From Paenibacillus brevis (lineage in GTDB: Bacteria > Bacillota > Bacilli > Paenibacillales > Paenibacillaceae), in assembly GCF_018919145.1 (NCBI RefSeq), contig NZ_JAHLQJ010000005.1, positions 186,001 to 250,000 on the forward strand: a stretch of 64,000 nucleotides of DNA, read 5' to 3'. Each line of letters opens with the position of its first letter. Positions within the stretch are counted from its first letter, which is position 1. Position numbers and translations under genes: made by a program. Under the pieces are notes generated by a model. It searched no databases. It was not told the DNA's origin and saw nothing but the letters and a program-made list of their open reading frames with translations. Of this stretch, positions 49,471 through 57,800 are shown piece after piece.

Positions 49471-49489
49471 GAGATAAGGAGAGATCCCC

Positions 49490-50578
49490 ATGCAATCAAT
49501 GAATCAACTTTTTGGCAGAATGGAAGGAAGAAGCCGGGCAATTACCGCGGAGAATCCTCGCGGCTTGAAAGGCGAAGGCGGGCAAGCGGCCGGCCCGTTA
49601 GGGGTTGCCAGAAAAGGAAAGGCCTTTATTTCCCTCGCTCAAGGCGAGACGGCGACGCTCGTCGATATCGAGAGCCCCGGCATTATCCAGCATATCTGGA
49701 TGACCGTTACCGATCAAACCGAATCCGGCTGGTTCGTATTGCGCGACCTGGTACTCCGAATGTATTGGGACGGCGAAGAATCCCCATCCGTGGAAGTTCC
49801 ATTAGGCGATTTCTTCTGCAACGGCTTCGGTGCCAGAGCAATCGTCAACTCCATGCCGATTGTGGTCAATCCGGTCGGCGGCATGAACAGCTATTTCGCC
49901 ATGCCCTTCGGAAAATCCGCCAGAGTAACCATTACGAATGAGCACCCTCAAGAGATCGAGGCGTTCTTTTATCAATTTGATTACCTGCTGGTTGATGGGC
50001 TGCCGGAGGATACGGAATATTTCCACGCTCAATTCCGCCGGGAAAATCCGACCCGGCTCAAGCAGGATTATACGATTATTGATGGAATTAAAGGAAGAGG
50101 GAAATATGTCGGCACCTATATGGCCTGGACCTCCCTGTCCCGCTACTGGTACGGCGAAGGGGAAGTGAAATTTTACCTCGACGGCGACCGGGATTGGCCG
50201 ACGATTTGCGGTACGGGAGCAGAGGATTACTTCGGCGGCGCCTGGGGGTTTGTGAAATCCGACAACGGCAACCCGGTTCAGGAACAGACGTACTCTACCC
50301 CGTTTATGGGTTTTCCTTATTTTGCAGTAAAAGATACCACAAGAGCGCATATTTACGATGGAGCAGCTTGTCCAATGCGCGGCTTCTATCGTTGGCATAT
50401 ACTTGATCCCATTTTGTTTGAAGAGGATTTGCGAGTCACGGTTCAACAGATCGGACATGACGGAAAAGCTTTGTTCGAAAGAAGCGACGACGTGAGTTCC
50501 ATATCCTATTGGTATCAGACCGAGCCGCATCAAGCGTTTCCCGAGCTGCCCGGCGTATCAGAAAGACGCCCGCGTTAA
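49490..50578 (+). CDS. GH172 (DUF2961) family, probable alpha-fructofuranosidase / difructose-anhydride hydrolase
   Basis: This 362-residue protein has the DUF2961 signatures ESPGIIQHIWMTV near residues 61-73, VEVPLGDFFCNGFG, WYGEGEVKFYLDGD and CGTGAEDYFGGAWGF. The founding GH172 enzyme, from Bifidobacterium dentium, reversibly makes and opens difructose dianhydride I using two Glu residues; E225 and E245 here are the likely counterparts. No signal peptide is visible, so it works on imported sugar. GGAGAG precedes the ATG. Neighbours GH32, an ABC importer and fructokinase fit anhydride opening to inulobiose, then fructose. Other GH172 members act on D-arabinofuranosides, so the substrate is inferred from context. 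Confidence 0.87.
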   Translation: MQSMNQLFGRMEGRSRAITAENPRGLKGEGGQAAGPLGVARKGKAFISLAQGETATLVDIESPGIIQHIWMTVTDQTESGWFVLRDLVLRMYWDGEESPSVEVPLGDFFCNGFGARAIVNSMPIVVNPVGGMNSYFAMPFGKSARVTITNEHPQEIEAFFYQFDYLLVDGLPEDTEYFHAQFRRENPTRLKQDYTIIDGIKGRGKYVGTYMAWTSLSRYWYGEGEVKFYLDGDRDWPTICGTGAEDYFGGAWGFVKSDNGNPVQEQTYSTPFMGFPYFAVKDTTRAHIYDGAACPMRGFYRWHILDPILFEEDLRVTVQQIGHDGKALFERSDDVSSISYWYQTEPHQAFPELPGVSERRPR

Positions 50579-50620
50579 TCAAGAGAAACTTCGCAACTAT
50601 AAAGAAACAGAGGTCCAAAA

Positions 50621-51619
50621 ATGACGAATAAGAGGGTTACCTTAGTTCAAGTCGCCAAAGACGCGGGTGTATCGCCCGCAACGGTCTCTCATTTTTTGAA
50701 CGGCAACTTTCAGAAAATGGGCGTAGAGACAAAGGAAAAGATCCGTCTCTCGATCAAAAAGCTGGGGTATCAAGTAAACCCTGTGGCCAAAAGCCTTATT
50801 ACCGGCAGAATGCATACCATCGGACTTGTTTTGTCCGATAGTGTCTATGACGGAGACGGTTACTTTGAGGACTTATACTTTCTTCACTTTGCCAAAGTCA
50901 TCAAGCAGCAGTTGAAGGCCTTGGGATATAAAATCATCCTTCTGGACTTTGAAGAAATCTTTATGAACGTCCAGATGGTCGACGGGATTATCGTCAAGGC
51001 AACATTGGAAACGGAAAAGTTCATGCCTAAACTAATGAATCTTAACGTACCTGTCATTACAGTAGGCCGCCACAATTTGCCTTACGGAGCACATGTGCTG
51101 CGCGTCAACGACTACCAAAGCGGCCAGACCGGGGTGAATCACTTGTTATCCCGCGGCTATGACAATTTAATCATTTTGACGTATCCGCACGGGCAAGTTC
51201 CCGGATTCGATGACCGGCTGAACGGAGCGAGCAAGGCCCTGCAGCAGCATGGCAGGCTGACTACAGTGTTGACGGGCGATATGACAGAGAAATTCGGGTA
51301 CGATACCGTGGTTAACCTGGCCCAAACCAACCAACTGCCCCAGGCGTTGTTTTGTTTGAATGATATTTCCGCCATCGGGGCTTTAAAGGCCTGCAAAGAT
51401 TTAGAGCTGGCCGTTCCGGAGAAGCTTGCGATACTTGGTGTCGACGACATGCCAACCGTCTCCGAGTTGTTGAGCTTATCAACGATTCGGCATCCCATCA
51501 ACGAACTGGCCGCGGCCGCCTCCAAGCTGATGATCGAGTCCATTGAGGTCGACGGTCAACCGATTACTCCAGTCGAAGAAGTATTTCCGACGGAATTGAT
51601 GGTACGGCGCACCAGTTGA
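50621..51619 (+). CDS. LacI-family regulator of the fructoside operon
   Basis: This 332-residue protein has the LacI HTH (TLVQVAKDAGVSPATVSHFLNG) and hinge (GYQVNPVAKSL), then the effector domain with TIGLVLSDSVYDGDG, LFCLNDISAIGALKACKDL and ILGVDDMP. It is the last gene of the GH32-ABC-GH172 operon, and the palindromes at 44632 and 44742 are its likely targets, giving autorepression and joint control of the fructokinase. A short AGAGG precedes the ATG. Confidence 0.92.
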   Translation: MTNKRVTLVQVAKDAGVSPATVSHFLNGNFQKMGVETKEKIRLSIKKLGYQVNPVAKSLITGRMHTIGLVLSDSVYDGDGYFEDLYFLHFAKVIKQQLKALGYKIILLDFEEIFMNVQMVDGIIVKATLETEKFMPKLMNLNVPVITVGRHNLPYGAHVLRVNDYQSGQTGVNHLLSRGYDNLIILTYPHGQVPGFDDRLNGASKALQQHGRLTTVLTGDMTEKFGYDTVVNLAQTNQLPQALFCLNDISAIGALKACKDLELAVPEKLAILGVDDMPTVSELLSLSTIRHPINELAAAASKLMIESIEVDGQPITPVEEVFPTELMVRRTS

Positions 51620-51852
51620 TTTACGAATGAGCTTCAGGCTTTGCCTGTTTCGCTGAATGGATTAGGCCTGCTTACAGCTCAACTCCCAGCCTGTTATAAT
51701 GGTCGGAAGGTTGAGTTCAAAAGCAGGTCTGATTTGACTTATACTGTATTGGTTCGAAATTAAAGAACCTTCAAATAGGCCTCGTCTAACTACTTGGACA
51801 AAAAAGCGAATACCCGCAGGTACCCGCCTAGAATCAGATGATTTGATGTACT

Positions 51853-52776
51853 TTATGATTTCGCTCCTTCATACACGAGCAGGTTCTGATTAACCGCCTG
51901 AAGGAAGGGAGCCTCGATGCTGTAATCTCCGGCCAGCTTTAACAAATACCCATGCAGATGCGCTGCTTCAGTATCCAGACCCTTCTCCATATCCCGAAGC
52001 ATCGAGGATTTCATTTCATCCGAGGACTTGTCCATCGTCTCCATATGTTTAGCCACAATATCATGGTCTAGCGGAGCCCCATGCTCAAGCATAATTCCCT
52101 CGATTTCTTGAAATAAATGCTGAATGAAATCCCGCCCGCCTTTACTCTCACGGATCGGACCGAGTGCAGACCTCATCAAGGTCGTCACACCGGCAATCGT
52201 GGCTATATACAAATACTTATGCCAAATATCTTGTTCGATAAATTCACTGCGAATGAAGGAAGGCAATGCTCCGCTCAGCACCTGTTCGATCTTCTGGATC
52301 CGGTCGGTTTGCTTATTCTCGAACTCGCCATATCTTACAGTATCAGCCTTGCTTGTCTGTACAATATGGCCCTCGCGGTTCAAGGTTGTCTCAATAAAAC
52401 AAAGCCCTCCGATGACCTTGTCCTCCCCGAACTCACGTTGCAGTACCGGATAATGCGCTACACCGTTCAACAACGGCAGAATGACTGTCTGCTCGCCAAC
52501 AAATGGCTTTACATCCTGAATCGCTGCTTGCAAATGGTAGGCTTTGGTTGAGAACAATACCAAGTCATAAGTTCCCGCCGTACCGGAATCCTCGATCGTG
52601 ATCAGCACAGGACGAAACTTAAAATCGCCGTTGACACTGGAGATAACCAAGCCATCTTCCTCAAGCTGCTTCTTACGCTGACTTCGGACTAGAAAAGTAA
52701 CATCTGCTCCTTTTTCTACAAGCCGTCCACCAAAATAACCGCCCACTCCGCCTGCTCCAAGCACTAATATACGCAT
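51853..52776 (-). CDS. panE: 2-dehydropantoate 2-reductase family
   Basis: This 307-residue protein has an N-terminal Rossmann fold (MRILVLGAGGVGGYFGGRLVEKGADVTFLVR) and the ApbA C-terminal helical domain (WHKYLYIATIAGVTTLMRSALGPIRE with the catalytic Lys). It reduces ketopantoate to pantoate with NADPH in pantothenate synthesis; paralogues of unknown substrate are common in Bacilli, and no other pan genes are near. GGAGG precedes the ATG. Upstream, AACTATAGTT at 52818-52827 within a larger imperfect repeat may be an operator. Confidence 0.85.
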   Translation of the reverse strand: MRILVLGAGGVGGYFGGRLVEKGADVTFLVRSQRKKQLEEDGLVISSVNGDFKFRPVLITIEDSGTAGTYDLVLFSTKAYHLQAAIQDVKPFVGEQTVILPLLNGVAHYPVLQREFGEDKVIGGLCFIETTLNREGHIVQTSKADTVRYGEFENKQTDRIQKIEQVLSGALPSFIRSEFIEQDIWHKYLYIATIAGVTTLMRSALGPIRESKGGRDFIQHLFQEIEGIMLEHGAPLDHDIVAKHMETMDKSSDEMKSSMLRDMEKGLDTEAAHLHGYLLKLAGDYSIEAPFLQAVNQNLLVYEGAKS

Positions 52777-53102
52777 TCTTTTGCCTCCATCCCAGATTGT
52801 CTGACCGTTAAAACTAAACTATAGTTAGTTTACCATATATTTATTATCGGCTTGGGGAGGCTTAGTTCTTTGCTAGATCACTCCATATACTTAGCCACTA
52901 GCTCATAACATCTTTCTTTGGTAAGCTGCGCTTACGTCGCCGCATACTCTAAGGACGTTATCGTGCCGCCTTCGTACAGTTCTCCATATTAGAAACTGGT
53001 CCGTTAGGGCCATCTGGCATCCCCGGCGGAAAAGAAAACGAGCAGTGCCAGGAAAGAACCTGGAACTGCTCGGTCTATAACAACAAACTTTATGCGGTAG
53101 AT
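52777..53102. other. Intergenic region, 326 bp
   Basis: It holds the panE promoter area with an AAACTAAACTATAGTTAGTTT imperfect inverted repeat at 52811-52831 and, at the right end, the terminator of the lipoprotein gene. I see no gene in the middle part. Confidence 0.6.
53040..53071 (-). terminator. Terminator of the lipoprotein gene
   Basis: GAGCAGTGCCAGG at 53040-53052 pairs with CCTGGAACTGCTC at 53059-53071 with one mismatch; on the minus strand TTTTCTTTTCC follows. Confidence 0.8.
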
Positions 53103-53771
53103 TTACTTCTTATTTGCCTGTTTAACCGCTATTTGCAATGTATCAAGCGGATCTGCAGTTTTTTGGTCAATTACATATACCTTGGTTCCTTCTTGCCATT
53201 GGATAATGGTCTCCGGATGCTCACGGAAGCCATTGATTTGTATCTTGCCACGCTCATCCGGCGGAGGAAGAAAGTGATCCTCTAAATAACTTACAATGGC
53301 TTTAGCCATAGCTTCCCCATTGTCATAATCGTCTACAGCATACTCGGGATCCGTTGGAAAGTTAACTTCGATCAACCACTTTCCTTCATTCCAAGAAATA
53401 TATTGATGTCCTGCCGCACCTTCAGCATGTCCTTTAATTCCATGTCCCAAATCTACATTTGTTTGTTCAATTTCATAATAATTCTCTATGGCATTAACAG
53501 CTGTTTCTTTGCTTGAATACTGTGTTTCCTTTACTGGTCCTTCTTCTTCGTGGCGAGAATCACTCGTGTTATTAGGACTTGCTGCATTACCATAATTAGA
53601 TTCATTCTGGGATTCGTTACTTCGATGATCTCCATTTAATTCTCCTATATTAGAGCTATTCGTTTGGCCGGTTTGCGTAGTGTTATTCGGTGGAGTCTGA
53701 TCCATTCCTTGGCAAGCAGTTAAAGTGAACACACATACAATGGTCAGAGTAAAATAAACCTTCTTCATCAT
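53103..53771 (-). CDS. Hypothetical lipoprotein
   Basis: This 222-residue protein has the signal MMKKVYFTLTIVCVFTLTAC with the lipobox Cys at 20, then a low-complexity Thr/Asn/Gln/Ser linker of about 60 residues. A compact C-terminal domain follows (TAVNAIENYYEIEQTNVDLGHGIKG, YISWNEGKWLIEVNFPTDP, VYVIDQKTADPLDTLQIAVKQ). This resembles Bacillus lipoproteins of unknown function. GGAGG precedes the ATG. It has no operon partners. Confidence 0.82.
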   Translation of the reverse strand: MMKKVYFTLTIVCVFTLTACQGMDQTPPNNTTQTGQTNSSNIGELNGDHRSNESQNESNYGNAASPNNTSDSRHEEEGPVKETQYSSKETAVNAIENYYEIEQTNVDLGHGIKGHAEGAAGHQYISWNEGKWLIEVNFPTDPEYAVDDYDNGEAMAKAIVSYLEDHFLPPPDERGKIQINGFREHPETIIQWQEGTKVYVIDQKTADPLDTLQIAVKQANKK

Positions 53772-53844
53772 GACGAGCCTCCGTTCTTGATGTAATTAGT
53801 TCTGACTATACGTTACTCTTCATTACCCGAAATGAATATGGAAT

Positions 53845-54327
53845 TCACCGTAACTGATTGATTACACTAACATACCTCTGACGCCATTCTTCCCATTCGC
53901 CTTTTGGAAAGTCCATATATTGACCTTCAAGTAAAGCACTAAACATATCCAGACATACATGCCATCCGGCTAGATCTATTGGGGTATGGTCATTTAAGAC
54001 AGGAATAAATTCCTTTAATACTAACAAGCAACCACCGTCATTGGGAAATAGCTCGAAGCGAACCCACCCTTGTCCCCATTCGTATTGCAAATAGAACCTT
54101 TCTTTGTAGTCCTCAATCGAGATGTCAAAGAATTTATCTGTTCCATCGTTCATATTGAACTTGAGCTTCCCGCCTTTTCGAAGGTCTACAACTTGGAGGT
54201 TAGGTATCCATTTTTCTAGTTTGTCATTCTCGGTTAATGCAGACCAAACCTTTTCAACTGAATATAGTAGTGACCGATTATAGGTAGCTATATAGCCGCC
54301 TTCAAATTTCTCTACTACTGCCAGCAT
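53845..54327 (-). CDS. SRPBCC (AHSA1-like) family protein
   Basis: This 160-residue protein has the START/Bet v1-type pattern of AHSA1-like proteins: NRSLLYSVEKVWSALTENDKLEKWIPN at the N-terminus, then LRKGGKLKF, a hydrophobic pocket core and a C-terminal helix (GWHVCLDMFSALLEGQ). It probably binds a small hydrophobic ligand; no enzyme activity is implied. AGGAGGAG precedes the ATG. No cotranscribed neighbours are evident. Confidence 0.87.
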   Translation of the reverse strand: MLAVVEKFEGGYIATYNRSLLYSVEKVWSALTENDKLEKWIPNLQVVDLRKGGKLKFNMNDGTDKFFDISIEDYKERFYLQYEWGQGWVRFELFPNDGGCLLVLKEFIPVLNDHTPIDLAGWHVCLDMFSALLEGQYMDFPKGEWEEWRQRYVSVINQLR

Positions 54328-54433
54328 ATCGTTACTCCTCCTTCAATAATTGTCTTAGAGTATTATCGCCCAGATTTCCTTAATTTACTAAATCTTATTA
54401 TAAGCGAACAATAAAGGATCATATAAAATACAA

Positions 54434-54461
54434 AGTGCCAGTTCACATGTGAACTGGCACT
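54434..54461. repeat. 28-bp perfect palindrome
   Basis: The arms AGTGCCAGTTCACA and TGTGAACTGGCACT are exact reverse complements with no loop bases between. A run of A follows (plus strand). It lies upstream of the SRPBCC gene and downstream of the defence gene, with no gene ending close by. It could be an operator or a terminator for an unseen transcript. Confidence 0.8.
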
Positions 54462-54650
54462 CGTCTAAAAAAAATTTCGTCACGTACTCACATTACCAAG
54501 CGGCTTTATTGTATTGAAGCAACTTTAATCTTCATATAAGCAGCAACATGTCAGGTGTAAAAAATCTCTGGAACCAATTTTGTTGATTTTATTGGGTTTG
54601 CCGCGGCACGTGATAAACTCGAAAAATAAAAAGTCATGAACCACCAAAGA

Positions 54651-54726
54651 TTACCATGAAAAGAAAGTTGGTAACCATCATAAGGAGGCGTGTCACCCAA
54701 TGATTACCGACATGCTGGCTACATAA
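54651..54726 (+). other. Possible pair of overlapping mini-ORFs (15 and 8 codons)
   Basis: ATG 54656 encodes MKRKLVTIIRRRVTQ, whose TGA overlaps the ATG of a second frame, MITDMLAT, preceded by AAGGAGG. A strong hairpin follows directly. The good ribosome site, ATGA overlap and terminator suggest a real short transcript, but length alone makes this weak. In the 536 bp from 54328 to 54863 I otherwise see only the palindrome at 54434 and this unit. Confidence 0.3.
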
Positions 54727-54728
54727 CG

Positions 54729-54763
54729 AAAACCTCAGCTCTTTTATTCTGAGCTGAGGTTTT
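54729..54763. terminator. Hairpin terminator after mini-ORFs
   Basis: AAAACCTCAGCTC at 54729-54741 pairs perfectly with GAGCTGAGGTTTT at 54751-54763. A-rich on the 5' arm and T-rich on the 3' arm, so usable on both strands; it is about 100 bp past the defence gene stop on the minus strand. Confidence 0.85.
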
Positions 54764-54863
54764 AACCTAACTATTTTTGTTTTTACAAGTCTGCTTGAAA
54801 GGGTGCAGTTCAATTATTGCCTTAAATAATATTCTTGGGGTTTATCTTTTCATCTTATATATC

Positions 54864-57800
54864 CTATTTAACTTCAGTTATAACATTTTCATAGCTTGAA
54901 TCAAGTATTATCTTAGGATTTTGATTCCAATCATGTTTACTTTTTGCGTACTGAGATACATTCAAAGATAAATAATCACCTAGCTTTCTATCTGTGAGGT
55001 ATTGATGGTTAAGAAGTACTTCATCTACCGATTCATTTATTGCTTTAGTCAAATAATAAGTCCATATACCATTTTCTAGTGTATCACAAGAATAAGATTT
55101 CTCTCCATCTTGACACGATAAAAATAATGCATAATGTGGAAATTCATTTGAGAAAATAATCAATTCTTCATCATTAATATTAGAAATAGTACTTCTAGAA
55201 TATTCATCTACAAAACTCTGTGCACAAGCATCAATAAATATCAATGCATTATTGCAACTAGAATGTTTCAAAGGATCAAGCAGTAACTTTCGCAATGAAA
55301 TTGCGGTGTTCGATATATCTGATTTACTCATATCGTATGTTGAGATATAGTTAGTCGCACCATCATGAAACCCATGTCCTACATAATAAAATATCAGTCT
55401 ATCATCTTCTGTCATAGAGAACATTTGATATTTTATAACATCTTCAATCTCATTTTTTATGGCTTTATCATTTTGTAAAATTATAATATCACTTTCATCA
55501 ACATTTAATTTATTCATTAATACTGCTTTAAATTTCGCTCCATCACTATTGGCATATTTTACTGGTGGTATTTGATTTCTTTGTTTTGGAAAATAATTTT
55601 CTATAGATATAATAATAGCTATTGTTCTTTTGAATTGTGGATTATTTACAATCAAATCAGTTATTCTTACTTTATCATTTACTAATACCGTGGAAGATAA
55701 TTGTCGGATATATTTTTGATTATTCAAAAGTATATCCTCGCTTGCTTTTTTTGTTTCAATAACGAATACTAATTCTTCACCTTTTTTGATCCAATCAAAA
55801 CTTACATCAGGTGTTGGATTAAGCATTGAAATGGCTTTATTGGTTATATCAATTACTTTGAAATCAGTACTTAGACCAACAATCTCATTTTCAATCGGAG
55901 ATAGCTCTTTTATCCCAAAAACTATAGTGCCTCCTTTGGTATTAGCGAATGATGAAATGATCTTCGCTGTTTTTTCAGGTGAAAAAGGTACTGCATCAAA
56001 TTCTAATATTTCAGATTTTGGATTGTTAAATTCAGCATCTTTAATATCAACTTTTTTGATTGGGATTTTATTTATTTTTGTCATTTTCAAAAGTTGACCG
56101 AGTGTAAACCGTTTAGGGGGTGTAACACCATCCTCATACCAAATTTCTGCATCTACATATTCAAGGACATCAAATTCAGAATCATAATAAAGTCTAACTT
56201 TATCATTATCTGATGGTCTAGCAACCACTTTTATGTCATTTCCGTTTTTAGTTATACCTCCAATAACACTTTCTGATATTACATCAGCAGCAGTACAATC
56301 ATATTCTGGAAGTGTTCTAAGATGCTTAAGCACATTATCTACGGCTCTAGGAATAAGTGATTGTATATATGTTCTTCTATTAAGATGATGACTTGTAACT
56401 TCAAAAAAATCCTCAAAAGAATCTCTACTATAACTATCATTACTATTTTCTGATGAGACTACATTAGTTTTACCTATTGAAATTTCTATTGGCAATTCAA
56501 TGCCTTCTTGGGAAAAGTATTTATGAATTTCATCAATCTCAGCTCTTAGTAAAAAATCAAGTTTATTACTATATCCATCTAAACCAAAACAAATGCATAA
56601 CTTTTCTGCCAATCTTAATAGTACACTATTTGAATTCCACGGATTTGTTACATAAATTTTATTTTCATCAACATGCAAATTAACATATTTAATAAAGTTC
56701 ATTTCTTCATATGTTATTTTCAGCTCATCTGACTCGTAAATTTCTAGATTATCAATTCTATTTTGTAATTGTAATAAATTTTGTTTAGTACTAATATCAT
56801 TCCCATCATGTTCTATCCATATTTTAAAGTATGGAACAATACTGTTTAGCTTGATTTTCAGGTTATCACATGCTTCATCATTATGACATATTAATTTAAA
56901 TTGATTTTGGCTCAATAATTTCACTTGAAAAAATGTCAACATTTTCATTAAATTTGGATGTGTTTTATTTCTTGCATTCAATTTTATAAAATCATACTTT
57001 TCTTGGAAAATAGACTCATTACCATCTGTAAAATAATGTAAACTATTACATTCTGTAAAAACATCCTCACTATTCAACAATCTATTGCTTTCGGACCACA
57101 ATTTAACACTTTCAATATCACTTTCACTCCAATTAGCACATTCATCTAGTAATATTGTATAAATTGATTGTAGTCTTTCATGATTTTCATCTTTAATGCT
57201 ACCTTCACCTTGAATATCTGAAGAAATCTGTAATAGTATACTTAGATAATCTTCTAGACTAAGCACTGTTTTAAACTTAAAAAAAGCCTTCCAGTCCTGT
57301 GATAAATGAGAACCTTTAAATACGGGTAAATATTTCCCCGAAATATCTGATATTTCCTTTGTATTTAAAAATACGTCAGGGGATGTATATGTTTTTCCTT
57401 TAAGTGTCGGAATACATTTTATGTTATTAATAAACCAAGGTAAATAATTTGAAACTTTACTACCATAAGTGCGACCAGCCATTCCATAATTTCCCCAATA
57501 TGCTGTTACTTCTTTTATAACTTCCGACATATTATTATTTTCTATACAATCTTGCCAAAAAAGAAAACTTAAATGGTTATTATTCTCTAAGTAATTTATT
57601 AAAGATAAACTGACAACATTCGAAAATTCATCCGCCCAAAACGTATTTATGTATGGAGTGAATTTCATATCTTCTGTACTAAAATAACCCGCTTTAATTC
57701 CATAGTCTAACAATAAAGTTTTCGACTCTTTTTCTTTAAATGGGATCGGATTAATTCCATCTTTAACACCAAGAATTTCAAAAAATCTTCTCCAATCCTT

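Noticed and set aside
49802-50533. 243-codon minus-strand frame
   Set aside because: Antisense to GH172; shadow caused by biased third codon positions.
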